In this document: positions 1 through 19,980 of the stretch, piece by piece
How the letters are laid out: each line of letters begins with the position of its first letter
Numbering within the stretch: the stretch's first letter is position 1
Assembly (NCBI GenBank): GCA_030144725.1
Contig: JASKMD010000029.1
Coordinates: forward strand, 747,849-811,848
DNA from: Haematococcus lacustris
Lineage: Eukaryota > Chlorophyta > Chlorophyceae > Chlamydomonadales > Haematococcaceae
Length of the DNA stretch: 64,000 bases
Direction: 5' to 3'
Program-made: the position numbers and the translations under genes
The notes under the pieces: generated by a model
Database searches by the model: none
Seen by the model: only the letters and a program-made list of their open reading frames with translations
What the model was told of the DNA's origin: nothing

Positions 1-9425
<9,425 letters not shown>

Positions 9426-9437
9426 ACGCTCCGCTCC

Positions 9438-9442
9438 TGTAA
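9438..9442 (+). terminator. TGTAA polyadenylation signal of the RING gene
   Basis: TGTAA, the usual poly(A) signal in volvocalean green algae, lies 13 bp after the stop codon at 9423-9425. That is unusually close, so a later signal may be the one used. Confidence 0.45.
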
Positions 9443-10061
9443 TGGTGCAGGTGGAGGGAGTTCTGGAAGTTTTGGAAATTCATTCCCAGTTTGTTTCTAT
9501 CATGGGTTTCATGCGCATCACCACATGGCACTGCTGCCAGAAGAGTGCATTATGCAAGTGTAGTCAGCAGAATCAGTGTCAATGCTGTTTATGGATGTTT
9601 CATGCGGGGCACGCAGCCTGGAAGTGGGGTGGAGGCGGGTTGTGGTGTCGTTCAACTCGAGTGTAGTGTGGTGTGGTGTTGGTACGTCACACTCGTGTTG
9701 CACTGGTGTTGGCAAGGTACACAGACTGCACTAGGGGAAAGCATGATGTGATGTCATCCACACGCCATCCAGTGTAGTGTGATGGTAAGTTGTCACATAA
9801 ATGCAGCTGTCATGCTTGCTTCGTGCTGGCTCGGCCTCGCATGGATTGTATCAAGGTTGTTTCAAAGACTGTGGAAGCTTCACATGCATCCCTGGTGGTG
9901 GGAGTATTGTGGGCGAAGGAAACGTATCGCAGCATGCATGGCATCACCAAATGGCGAAAGGTGGTACGCATCGGATGGCAGCGATACACCTAAGCAGAAT
10001 GTACATTGTTAACAGTGCCATCGGTGTAAGCCAGCGAAGAGCAACTAGCGAAGAGAAATGT

Positions 10062-10621
10062 TTAAGACATGTTTAAGACCTCATACCTCATCGTGTCCTC
10101 ATATCCCAGCAAACTAGAAGCATTCTCTATCTTACGCTTCCGGGTCAATGCTGCTGCTGCCCTCCATGCCTGGATGCCCACAGAATGCTGACAGAACAGG
10201 CCATCGCTGACGGGGGCCTTCCCGCTAGCAGCCGGGCCTATGAAGTAACCCCAGCCGTGCGCAAACCAGTAGCACAGCTTCTCGTCGCCGCACCGGAGGT
10301 TCACCACACCGCCACCGCCGAGGTTGAACACTACGCGTCCAACGTTCACATTCCCGTTGTCTTTGTGCTGCATAGCACAAGAGGGCACAAGATAAGTATT
10401 CCACCTCGACTTCTACGAACCCCAAAGCGGCCACCCACCCATCGCACTTGCTGGTCGCTTAGGTTGAAGGCCACGAATGCGTTGACCACCTCGACACCGA
10501 GTCCCTTGCACCAGTCGACGACGAGTCCAGAGTACGGACCCCAGGTCTCCCAGCCCGGACGGAGACCTAACTGCCCTACTATACGGACACCCGTGTGCCT
10601 TGCCCCGCGCGCTGCGACCAT
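10062..10621 (-). pseudogene. Unrecognised minus-strand coding-like remnant
   Basis: Two overlapping minus-strand frames (10346-10621 and 10062-10388) have non-repetitive, protein-like composition, for example GVEVVNAFVAFNLSDQQ and EKLCYWFAHGWGYFIGP. They are not joined by an obvious intron and one must shift frame to pass between them. I do not recognise the family. The position next to a transposon terminal repeat suggests a decayed element or an exon of an older gene. Confidence 0.25.
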
Positions 10622-10648
10622 TTCGCCTAGAAGAATCTCGGCTACGTC

Positions 10649-10673
10649 TACCGTACTCTCCCTTCTGATTCCC
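10649..10673 (+). repeat. Left terminal inverted repeat of the transposon
   Basis: Starts taccgtact and continues with a pyrimidine-rich stretch into attccc. It pairs with 12242-12266 with mismatches at few positions. The flanking TA could be the target duplication. Confidence 0.75.
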
Positions 10674-10837
10674 TATCCCGAATCGTTTTTTGTCCTTCGG
10701 GAAACCGGGAATGATTAAACAATGTAATATTTGGGTCTTTCGGGAAGTAGTCAAACAATTAGTTGACCCTAACGAAAGTGCCAGTAATAGACCAATTTGT
10801 GGTCCGGGGCATCAGTGCCGCCGAAGCAGCTGATGAT

Positions 10838-11317
10838 ATGCACCGCGAGCTCCTTATGCACGATGAACAACGCGTCCAAATGTCTATCAACCGTCAAGCG
10901 GCGGTGATTGAGAAGCGACTACCTGGGAGACCTCGCAAACTGTTCAACTTTGGGCCTTCTCCAGGCCGCAACCCTGCCGCATCGCCCGTCACACCTCCTG
11001 CCGCACGCACCGGCAAGGCGCATGAGAACTGGTGGCATCCTGCTATGATTCAGCCCATCCTGCAAGCCGTGCCAGCATGCGGCGGTTACAGCCCCGCTGT
11101 TAAGCACCTGAAGCTCGTGCAACCTGACCTGTACAGCAAGCTGGACGAGTCCACTGTCAGGGGGTGGTACCAGAAGGGCTCCCTCACACAGCTGACGGAG
11201 CAGGCCCAAGCGAGCCTGTTCCGGGGCGCAGGCCACCACCATGTGCCACCACCGTGTGCAAGCTCGGCCTGCTGGAAAGCCACTGCCAAGCATGTCCTTG
11301 CCTATGGAGGACTCTGA
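10838..11317 (+). pseudogene. Transposase N-terminal fragment (helix-turn-helix, pogo-like)
   Basis: The frame is open from upstream of 10763; the first reasonable ATG is at 10838. It holds a basic GRPRKLFNFGP segment, then WWHPAMIQPILQAVPACGG and DESTVRGWYQKGS. The tryptophan-rich start, helical segment and STVRxW signature match the DNA-binding N-terminus of pogo/CENP-B-like transposases in green algae, as I remember them. The frame ends without any DDE-type catalytic domain, so it is a fragment or a separate DNA-binding frame. Inside the element's inverted repeats. Confidence 0.5.
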
Positions 11318-12035
11318 GAGTCACTCTCCCTTGGTGACCGAACCGGCAGTTGTGTTGGACATCGCATCCATGACAGCTGAGGAGCTGATGAGTGCAGCCT
11401 TGCAGCTGCTGGCAAGTACCAGATCAGCTCCTGCAGCCATCAAGCCTGTCGTAGCCAAGGCTGGACCAGCCGTGCGCAAGCGTGGCAGGCCCTTGGGCTC
11501 AAAAAACAAACCCAAGCCACCGGCAATAGGTCTTGCCGCATCAGCCACTCCTCAACGCAAGCAAGTGCGGTTGCGCATCAGCAGCAGCAGCGACAGCAAC
11601 GACATCAACGGCAGCGATGACATCAGCAGTGGAAGCGGCAACAGCAGCAGCAGCAACAGCGAGGGGGAGGCGGGCCAAGCTGGAGCAAAGGCTGGGTCGG
11701 CGGGCCAGGCCGGGGCGGCAACCAGGGTGGTTGCTTTGCCCCGGACAAGGTCGAGGGAGGTGAGCCAGGCTAAGGCAAAGTTTGAGGCACAGGACGGGCA
11801 AGGGTGGCAACCAGGTTGGCGACCATGTCGAGGGGGGGGGCGGCTGCTCTTACACAGGCAGCCGGCCAAGGCGGGGTGCTTGCTTTGGCCAAGGCGGCCG
11901 CATGGGTGGCTGCAGGAGCACGCAAGTTTGAATGCTCCGAGGCAGATGATGAGATATGCCGCCACTGCCAGCAGCGGCAGGAGGACCATGACATTAAGAG
12001 CGAGGTTCAGTGCCCCATGTGACGTGGTCAGGTGA
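11292..12035 (+). CDS. AT-hook protein frame inside the transposon
   Basis: Starts at an in-frame ATG overlapping the end of the previous frame. It contains the basic AT-hook-like stretch RKRGRPLGSKNKPKPP, followed by a serine/aspartate run and an Ala/Gly-rich region. A G9 run near 11831 may shift the frame, so the C-terminal part is unreliable. It may be a second exon of the transposase transcript or an accessory protein; an AT-hook fits binding to the AT-rich element ends. Confidence 0.4.
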   Translation: MSLPMEDSESHSPLVTEPAVVLDIASMTAEELMSAALQLLASTRSAPAAIKPVVAKAGPAVRKRGRPLGSKNKPKPPAIGLAASATPQRKQVRLRISSSSDSNDINGSDDISSGSGNSSSSNSEGEAGQAGAKAGSAGQAGAATRVVALPRTRSREVSQAKAKFEAQDGQGWQPGWRPCRGGGRLLLHRQPAKAGCLLWPRRPHGWLQEHASLNAPRQMMRYAATASSGRRTMTLRARFSAPCDVVR

Positions 12036-12241
12036 TAAGGCCACTAGAAGAGAGGCCCCGACAGTGGACTATGTGCAACATATGATTTTGATGAGAGATT
12101 ATTGGAGTGGGAGACTTGATTATTTCTATGCACGAAGACGTTCTCAAAACCCACTTTAGACGTACTTTGGCCATCGGGGAATTTGAAACAATAAAAAATA
12201 TGGCTCGGGAATAATATTTTAATTATAGTTTTTGAGGCCTC

Positions 12242-12266
12242 GGGAATCAAAAGGGATAGTACGGTA
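12242..12266 (-). repeat. Right terminal inverted repeat of the transposon
   Basis: Reverse complement of the left repeat; plus-strand text runs gggaatcaaaagggatag then tacggta. A third close copy lies far away at about 39906-39928. Confidence 0.75.
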
Positions 12267-12567
12267 TTGGGAGCCATGATAAATAAAATGCAAGGAGCAA
12301 GAAATGCCTCGTAACAGCCTCGTGCATCGTGGCGGGCGGGAATTAATGAATGACTACCGTAAGCGAATTGCGGGCTGGCTCGGTTCACTCTCACTCTTGT
12401 ACTCTTGTACTCCGCCTTTGAATTTGCTCGTCAGCGGCACACGGATTCTTTGCGAAACCTTGCACATCTCGTATACCGAGATCTCACATCCGAACACTTC
12501 ATGGCCCAGCATGCAAGCATTTAGCCCAGCTGGCCATGAGTGTTCGGGTAGCAGCGCTGAGCGGCCC
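12267..12567 (+). other. Short intergenic stretch and presumed promoter/5' UTR of the glycosyltransferase gene
   Basis: About 300 bp between the right inverted repeat and the chosen ATG. An upstream in-frame ATG at 12511 would add 19 residues. I see no clear TATA box. Confidence 0.5.
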
Positions 12568-13395
12568 ATGACAAACCCAGGGGGCTTCATCTTCGTGGCG
12601 TACGGGTCTAGGGGCGATGTAGCTCCGCTGGCCTTGCTAGCTGCTCGCTGTCGGTCACCTGCAGTGCTTGTGACACACCAAACCCACCAGGCAGGTTCCA
12701 TGCGCCCCGCAGCACCTAGAAGCAGTGAGGAGCATGTCTGCATCACCATTTTCACGGTCAGCACTGGAAGGGTGTGTGAAGGGGGTGGCTGCCAGCTGCA
12801 TGCAAGACAGAAACAGAGGAAATCAACCGGAAAGGGCGGTGTGCATTCATGAGCACCTGCAGGCCTTGCGTGACACCCTTGAACGTTAGGATGGTTTTTT
12901 ACAAGCATATTCCGAATGAGTATGAGAGATTGTGATGATAGCCAGGGTCATGCCAAGGGGGGCAATAGTCTGGAGTTTCCACCTTTAGGGCAGGGTTGGG
13001 GAGGTGATGACGTGTGAGAATCACACATCATAGGTGCACACAAATAGGCAGGTTTCACTGCGCATGGTCCTCCCAGTGCCCATGTCTCTAGCTGCAACTC
13101 CCTCTCCCTCTTACCCTCCTCACCCGTCCCCTGCTGCACGTTGCTCTGCAGAGCTGGCTGCTTAGCGCACATGGCGGTGCTCATCCCTTGCACGCCGTGT
13201 TTGTGCCCAGCCTGCCAGCAGCGACATGGCAGACATGCTTGACCACTGCTGGCACTGCTGCGCCAGCATTAGGCATAATTGGAGCAGCAAAAAGATCAGC
13301 AGCAGGAGCAGAAGCAGGAGTAGCAGCAACAGCAGCAGAGGAAGGAGGAATAGCAGAGGCAGAAGGAACAGCAGCAACACCAGCAAAGGCGGGGC

Positions 13396-13446
<51 letters not shown>

Positions 13447-16400
13447 GAGGAACAGCACAGCCCTACCCCCCTTTGCAGTCTACACAGCAGCCACATGACC
13501 CAAGCTGTGCAGACCATTCCTTCCAGGCCACATGGCTTGCAATCCACTCTGCAGCCGCAGCCCTACCCACGGCCAGGCCGCTGTCCACTACTGCCTCTCT
13601 TCCTGAGGCCGCATGCTTCCAGCAGCAAATGAGCATAGCAAGGTGTGACCAGGGAAGATGGTGGTGTGACCCTGTGCCTGCTTTGGCATGCATGGAGGAC
13701 ATGTTGCAACCGCACAGGTCCCATGACCTGGAGTGCAGCTGGCGAGGACCTGCCCTAGATCTGCATGAGCAGCCTTTCAGCCTGTCATGCACTGCCTGCT
13801 GCCCGCTGCCGCAGCCATGCCCCTGGAGGGAGAGGTGTGGAGCTGGCCTCACCCACCCTGGTGTTCAACCTATTCGCGCTGGAGGTGTGGCACATTGCGG
13901 AGGCGCTGGGGCTGCCCTGCGCGGCGTGCCACAGCTACCAGGTGCCTGGTGGAGCTGAGCCAGGACCCCAGTGACACCGCCAGCAAGCTACACGCCGCAT
14001 TGCCAGCACCTGCTCTGTTGCCTCATCTGGCTGCCATGCAAGCTGTCATACCAATGTGATCCGGCCTGTGACCATAAACCCTTTACGGGCAAGGCCTGCC
14101 ATCACACAGCGCCATTGTGGGTCGATCTGACTAGATCTGATCTGACTAAATCTGATCTGATCTGATCTGATCTGGTCTGGTCTGGTCTGATTGGGTCCGG
14201 TCTGGTTGCGCTACCTTGGGGTGCCCGCAGGTGCCCTACAGCTGCCCCACCTCCTTCCCACGCAGGTTCCAGGCCGTCCACCCCACCCTATACCAGCAGC
14301 TGCAGGCGGTGCAACGAGCCTCTGCGGATCAACCGGCCAGCATGGGGAGGGCTACACATCCTGACCACATCAACAGCGTGACAAGCGACCAGCCCCAGCT
14401 GCTGGGCTGGGGGGAGGTGAGGGGTGAGGTGTTGCGCACACTGTATGCCCTGCTGTACAGCCTGGCTGGTGTGCACTGTGGTGGCGCCCACTACATGCCC
14501 TGACCCTGACCTGACCCTGACCTATCTAGCTAAGGTCAGGGGACAGCACAGCAGCAAAGATGTCAAGCTGCTGGGGCAACGCTCACGCACAGGTGCCCAG
14601 TGGCACTTTGACATGACATGACAAGTTGCCGAGGCAGCACCTTCAACGCTTTGAATGACACTCTGCACTGACACCCATGCCCATGGCCGTGCCCATGCCC
14701 ATGCCTAGGTGCATCACTGGATGTGGCCTCTCTTCACAGAGCGATGGCAGGGTTTAAGACAGTGGCTGGGGCTGGCAGCCTGCCCCTTACACCTGCCCGG
14801 CTCTGATAGGCCTGCTCAGCACCTGCCCCTTGCCACGTCCCTGCTGTACGGTGAGCTGGGGCAGGTCTGGCTGCAGGGGACTGGTGACGGGCAGGTTGCC
14901 AGAACAGGCAAGAGGCAGTTGGAGGTAGGTTGCCAGAACAGGCAAGAGGCAGGTGGAGGTGTTTGACCAGAACAGGCAGCAGGGATATAGCAGAGACAGG
15001 CACTGGGAAACAGGTCCAACCTGTATCATACTTCCTGACACTCTAGGAGGGGGAAGCACTAGACACTACAAGGTAACGCTACAAGATACCACGACCTTCT
15101 GCCCTATGAGCCTGTGGCACCCCAGCCTGTCAGCCTGTCTAGCAGCCTGCATGCCAGCCAACCCATGTCTGGCAGCTACCTGTCACCCTGATTGCAGGCT
15201 TCAGTGAGTTGTGGGTGCCTAGACCCAGCCACTGGCCGGCCAGCGTGCGGGTGTGTGGCTTCTGGTGGCAGCCGCTGCCCTCACTGCCCTCCGGGTCAGT
15301 GCTCAGTGGCCAGAGGCTCCAGGGGTGAGAGGCAGGTGAGGGCAGAGATGGAGGTCCCGGGGCAGCGAGGGGGTTTGCGGGATAGCCGCTGGGACAGGGC
15401 AGGCAAGGCAGGGTGCGGTGCAGGGTGTAGGAGCTGTGGTTGGTGGGGACCCCTTGCCAAGGACCCCTTGCCATCTGGGGGGTGCAGTGGCTGGGCCTTC
15501 AAACATCGGGATAGATTAGCTTAGGTAAGATCAAGCCAGGTCAGGTCAGGGAGGGGAGGGGAGGGGAGTGTGCCAGGGTTGTCAGGCTTCAAGCAAGTAT
15601 ACCGTCACACTATGTTGATATGCATCACACAATGCTAGCTCGCATACAAAGGTAAGGCTGCCAGGTGTTGGCGCTAGAGAGTGAGGGTGGCAGGCTTCAA
15701 GCAGCTTCACGGATGCTCTCCAAGCACTGTATGACGCTATCGCTGACCTCCCTACCCATCCCTGCTTCCCTGCTCCGCAGGTCAGAAGCAGTCGAGCCTG
15801 AGCTGGGCCACCAACTGTCAACCTGGCTGCACACTGGCTTCATCGAAAAGGGTGAGGGCCAAAGCTGCTGCTGCCCAGCAGGCTGCTGCTGGTGTTGCTA
15901 CCACAGTGATGGTCGCCCTCGCCCTCGCCCTCGCCCTCGCCCTCGCCCTCGCCCTCGCCCTCGCCCTCGCCCTCGCCCTCGCCCTCGCCCTCGCCCTCGC
16001 CCTCGCCCTCGCCCTCGCCCTCGCCCTCGCCCTCGCCCTCGCCCTCGCCCTCGCCCTCGCCCTCGCCCTCGCCCTCGCCCTCGCCCTCGCCCTCGCCCTC
16101 GCCCTCGCCCTCGCCCTCGCCCTCGCCCTCGCCCTCGCCCTCGCCCTCGCCCTCGCCCTCGCCCTCGCCCTCGCCCTCGCCAACGTGGTGCTGGTCCTCT
16201 ACCCTGTGCTGCTGCAGGGGTGCAGGTGGCCCCAGGAAGGCAGCAGTGGCAACTAGAGGCGGGGCAGCATGAGGGGCAGCAGCCCCCCTGCCGGGCCCCT
16301 CTGTGTGTGGACTTTGGAAGTATGCCTGCCATGGGACTCGTGCCTGACCCTCGCTGGACCCTGCAGGTGCTGCAGCAGGCGCTGCGCAGTACAGGCAGGT

Positions 16401-18239
16401 GAGGGAAGCTCACAGAGCACTGGAGGGTTACCCTCCCGCCCGCCCGCCCACCCGCCCGCCCTCCAGCTTTGCTCAGCTTTGCTCAGCTTTGCTCAGCTGC
16501 CTACTTCAGTGCATGACGAGCAGACTGCATCCCTTTCTTTACAGCCCTGGGCATGTTGGTGCGGCCAGGCGCCTTTATGCACTGTGCATCGCAACGCTGC
16601 TCCACCTGCTCGTGTTTTAGGACCGGAGTCCTGCTGACAGCCTCCTGGCCGGGCTGGGCAGCTGCTGCTCTAGCCCTGGGCGCTCACCCCCTGCCCACAC
16701 TCCTGTCCCCCGACCCTCCTCCCACCCTCACCCCAGCCCCTGCACAGCCTCCACTGCTGCTGGACCAGAGCCTGCTGCTGTGGCCCGGCACCGTACCTCA
16801 CGGTCCACTGCTCAAGCGCTGCGCTGCCCTGCTGCATCATGGAGGATCGGGCACCACCTGTGCCGCCTTGCATTGTGGTGGGTCTCACACTGCTGCCACA
16901 CCTCACGTAACACAGCAGGGATCACACCTACGTGATGTACTGTCGCACACCGCACATTGATCACTGGCTTGCTGCAATGGGCCAGGTTAGTGCAGCCGTT
17001 GTCACTGCTTGCTGCTGTTGCTACGGGCAATGCTGTTGTTTACCTGGCGTACCTCAACGAGCACCTGCCTGCCTGTCTGCTTGCCGGCCAGCTGGCAGTT
17101 TGTGCAATCAGTTCTGCAGCTGCCGGCCAGGCCTTGCCATCCTTCCCTCCCTCTCACACTGGCTGCATGGCTGCTCTTGGCTGCTGCATGCAGGCATCCC
17201 TCAGATCATGTGCCCCTTCATGTTTGACCAGTTCTATCATGCTGAGCGGGCCGCGCACCTGGGCCTCGCCCCACCTCCCCTCCCAAGGTCCTTGCTGCTA
17301 CACCCCCCCGGGGTGTCTTTGGCCGAAGCCGGAGGAGGCGCGGAGGTGGCCAAGGCGGCCTTGGACGATGAGGCGGGAGGGTCCACTGGGAAAGCGCGGG
17401 GACGGGCCACGACGGAGTCACGGCAGCAAGACGACGCTGGAAGACTCGACGATTCCGTGCTCCAGCTGGCTGGCAAACGGGCGAGGCGAGGAACGGACAA
17501 GGAAACTGAGCTCAATTCATCTCGCACCGCTGGGAACTCTGAGGTTGCAGCGGAGGAGGTGCTGCGCGGGACGGGAGGAGCCGCGCCGTTCAAATCTGGC
17601 GACGTTGACGGGGGCAATACTTCACACACCGGGCAGTGGCCCAGCGCCGAATCCTTGGACATTCCGGGGCACGCGACGCAAGCAGCGCTGAGCCTACGGC
17701 CAAGACCACCCGCGCACGTAGAAGCTCAAGTAGCGCTCGCAGCACTGCGGGTAGCCGCAGCATTACATGACGCCTTGCGCCCTTCAAGAGCTGAAGCCTG
17801 CCTGGCCTTCGCGCAGGTAAACTCCGCCCTTATCCAATTACTCCGCATGCATCAGTGAAATTAAGGCAATGGGCAGGGTTATGTTAATGCTGTCATGCAC
17901 AATGCACCGGCGGCGGCCAGGCCAACGCAACTTAGCCGCCACCCACTCACTTAAGGTCCGCTGGCACCTGCTACTAGAAACCAATAGGTGCATGCACCGG
18001 TTGTGTTCACGGGCTAGCACCTTGCGCCCGGCAAAATCACTAGACCTGACCAATACAGTGTTGAACACACACCCAGCAACCAAACATTTGAATGCGCTCT
18101 GATACTGCCATGCATGCAGGAGCTGCAACGTGAGGATGGTGTGGCCACAGCTGTAGCTGCGCTAGAGGCATTAGCCACGGCGCATAGTCCAACGTCGCCC
18201 TCAAGTGGAGGGTCTTCAAAACTAGGATTGTGCGGGTGA
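12568..18239 (+). CDS. Plant-type UDP-glycosyltransferase (GT-B fold)
   Basis: Probably transfers a sugar from a UDP-sugar to a small acceptor; the substrate cannot be told. Model exons: 12568-12690, 13152-13642, 13773-13941, 14231-14416, 14709-14850, 15198-15294, 15781-15851, 16218-16398, 16621-16877, 17194-17816, 18120-18239; total 2,460 nt, 819 residues, phases consistent. N-terminal GGFIFVAYGSRGDVAPLAL is the GT-B glycine loop (residues 5-23). Landmarks in family order: LVFNLFALEVWHIAEALG, VPYSCPTSFPRRFQ, HHWMWPLFTERWQ, YGFSELW...VCGFWW, CVDFGSMPAMG, then the UDP-binding ALLHHGGSGTTCAALHCG (about 557-573) and IPQIMCPFMFDQFYHAER. They match the order in plant UDP-glycosyltransferases (At5g24750-like, from memory). 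The family is usually about 500 residues; extra length is an Ala-rich insert in exon 2 and a roughly 230-residue C-terminal tail. Exon 1 appears to end at a GC donor. Exons 2-3 are the least certain. Confidence 0.85.
14110..14205 (+). repeat. TCTGA/TCTGG pentamer repeats in an intron
   Basis: Imperfect tctga then tctgg units within intron 13942-14230, ending 25 bp before the acceptor. Pyrimidine-rich enough to serve as part of the polypyrimidine tract. Confidence 0.7.
15913..16181 (+). repeat. (CTCGCC)n hexamer microsatellite in an intron
   Basis: About 45 near-perfect hexamers fill intron 15852-16217 of the glycosyltransferase gene. The flanking exons join in phase 1. Six-frame translation gives long Pro-Arg, Leu-Ala and Arg-Gly frames that are artefacts. 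Confidence 0.95.
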
Positions 18240-18493
18240 AGGGAAGGAGGGGCGGAGGAGGCGAGGACTGATTGTTGGTGTTGTTGAGGATGCAAACCGT
18301 CTACCACGGCTGCATCGGGCGCGGGCAGTGTGCGGACGTCCCAGACGCCGTGGTCAGCCTGGAGCGGGCGACTTGTCTGATGCGCGCATGCAGCGATTGG
18401 CTCACCTGGCACGGAAGCCGGCCCCGGTGCGTCAGAGTACCGGCGGCTGCGGCGTCAGGATGCGCGGGTGAAGACGCGTGCCATGCGGCGCGC

Positions 18494-18498
18494 TGTAA
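18494..18498 (+). terminator. TGTAA polyadenylation signal of the glycosyltransferase gene
   Basis: TGTAA 255 bp after the stop codon at 18237-18239, a plausible 3' UTR length for a volvocalean gene. Confidence 0.5.
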
Positions 18499-19137
18499 AT
18501 AGGACTATGCCGGCGCCAAGGGGCCCGCAAGGACCCAGCACATGACCCTTCCACCCTCACATTGGCCCATCAACTTCGTCGTTAGTCCGCACACCGTTCG
18601 GCTCAGTTATTTACAGCGGCAAAGGCGCGCTTGCAAGAGCTAGAATCGACAGCACCCTCCTCTCCCTTCACGAATCTTTTTGCGAGCGGCTGTGCGCTGC
18701 GGCAGCCTCCTGTCTGCCGTCAGTTAGAGACTCCGACAAGGCGCGAGTTAGAGGTCCGAAGAGGTCCGACGAACCTCCTGTCCGCCGTGTTACGCCATAG
18801 TACTGTGTTGTGATGGGCCAGCATGGGCCAAGCAGGCCATCGTATGCAGGGCTGTGACAAGACGTCGTCTGCAGACGAAAATGTTGTGAGGAACAGGCCA
18901 AGGCCACCCGCAGCCGTCTCTGACCTAAGTGTGAGGCAGTGTGAGACGGTGTACTTAAGCTGTGCCTTGGGCCTGCGATGGTGGGCATTGACGTGCCCCC
19001 TTCGCAGGTATGGTGGTTGCTCTTGCTATGGCACATAGGGCATCCGACGTGGCAGCCATAGTGCACCGCTATGCATTTGTACTTGTTCTTAGATCGTGGA
19101 CTCTTTTGTAATGGGCATTGACGTGCCCCCTTCGCAG

Positions 19138-19170
19138 AAAAGACGACGTCTGTCGTCTACGTCGTCTTTT
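19138..19170 (+). other. Perfect 12-bp inverted repeat (hairpin)
   Basis: aaaagacgacgt at 19138-19149 pairs perfectly with acgtcgtctttt at 19159-19170 across a 9-nt loop. It starts immediately after the second copy of the 26-bp direct repeat. Could be a terminator-like hairpin, a TE end or a small-RNA source; function unknown. Confidence 0.7.
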
Positions 19171-19980
19171 CGTCTCAACCACCCGTCTTTCGTCTGGCAA
19201 TCTGTCTGTCAATGTGTGGCACAGTCTGTCTGTCAATGTGTGACTAGTGCCCGCCCCTGTGACCGCTTGCGGCCCGTGGCTCTAAGGACTGTGCTAGCAA
19301 TGCGATGGATCCGCCAGGCTCATCAAATGCGCGGAGGCGGATGCAGTCGACGATGCAGCAGCCTTCGATGCCCACTGCCGCACAAGTGCAACAAGTTTCG
19401 GATGGAATGCGCCCATCGTCCCCATTGAACTCTGCATCGAGCTTAAGGAGACCTTTCTTCCAGTCAGTTCGGCCCCATAGTCGACGGCAAGCGGCAGTGC
19501 CTACAGTTAGCGGCGACGGAGGTGTCGACGGAGGCGATTCGTATGCTGCCAGTACGTACCCTCCTGCCATGGAGGTCTAGACCGGGCTGTGCGCTGATTA
19601 CCCCGCGCGCCCGCCGTAAGCGTCTCCGACATTCCAATCTTCAGTGTCTTGGATGCCCTCGCGTCCTTCTTAAAGCCCTACACATCGCAGTGCACGAGTC
19701 GCGAAGTTTTAGCCGAACACGTGTCATCGACCATCCATCTCGGTTCGCTGCCGGTGAGAGCGTCAGCATAGCTGCGTTGTGCTGCTGCTGCTAAATGTAC
19801 AGCCCGTCTTTTCCAACTTACCCCGAAGCTTTTTTCGAAAAGCTTTACAGAAAACAATAGAATAGCGTGACGTGATGAGAATGTATACTTGCATGTGCAG
19901 CGCTTTGTAAGCGCAGCTGTTCCCCAGCGCTGCTTGCCGATAGCCTGAGTCATCGCTCGGATCTTTGAACCGCTAACGTG

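Larger units (their letters stand above)
9426..10648. other. Intergenic region between the RING gene and the transposon
   Basis: No convincing gene. An 18-nt copy of the RING gene's end (9406-9423) recurs exactly at 9509-9526. GTGTGGTGTGG-type simple repeats lie at about 9665-9690. The 10062-10621 part has coding-like minus-strand frames, listed separately. Confidence 0.6.
10649..12266 (+). mobile_element. DNA transposon, pogo/Tc1-mariner-like, internally deleted
   Basis: The element is bounded by inverted repeats: left taccgtactctcccttctg at 10649 and, on the other strand, right taccgtactatcccttttg ending at 12266; both continue with attccc. They differ at few positions over about 25 bp. 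If TA is the target duplication the element proper is 10651-12264. The ends are AT-rich, unlike the surroundings. Inside are a helix-turn-helix transposase N-terminus (10838-11317) and an AT-hook frame (11292-12035). I see no DDE catalytic core, so it is probably non-autonomous. Superfamily rests on the assumed TA and the N-terminal domain. Confidence 0.65.
18240..19980. other. Intergenic region with direct repeats and a hairpin
   Basis: Contains the glycosyltransferase 3' UTR and presumably the OTU1 promoter. A 26-bp sequence occurs exactly at 18982-19007 and 19112-19137; the second copy runs into a 12-bp perfect hairpin. An 18-bp repeat (tctgtctgtcaatgtgtg) is tandem at about 19200-19243. 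A plus frame at 19305-19580 (91 codons from an ATG) has no recognisable domain; I cannot say if it is a gene. Confidence 0.5.

Noticed and set aside
13290..13445. Leucine-rich minus-strand frame resembling a membrane protein
   Set aside because: It is the antisense of an AGC-repeat stretch in glycosyltransferase exon 2; no other support.
15665..16402. 245-codon frame with long Pro-Arg run
   Set aside because: The run is intronic CTCGCC repeat; only the ends belong to glycosyltransferase exons.
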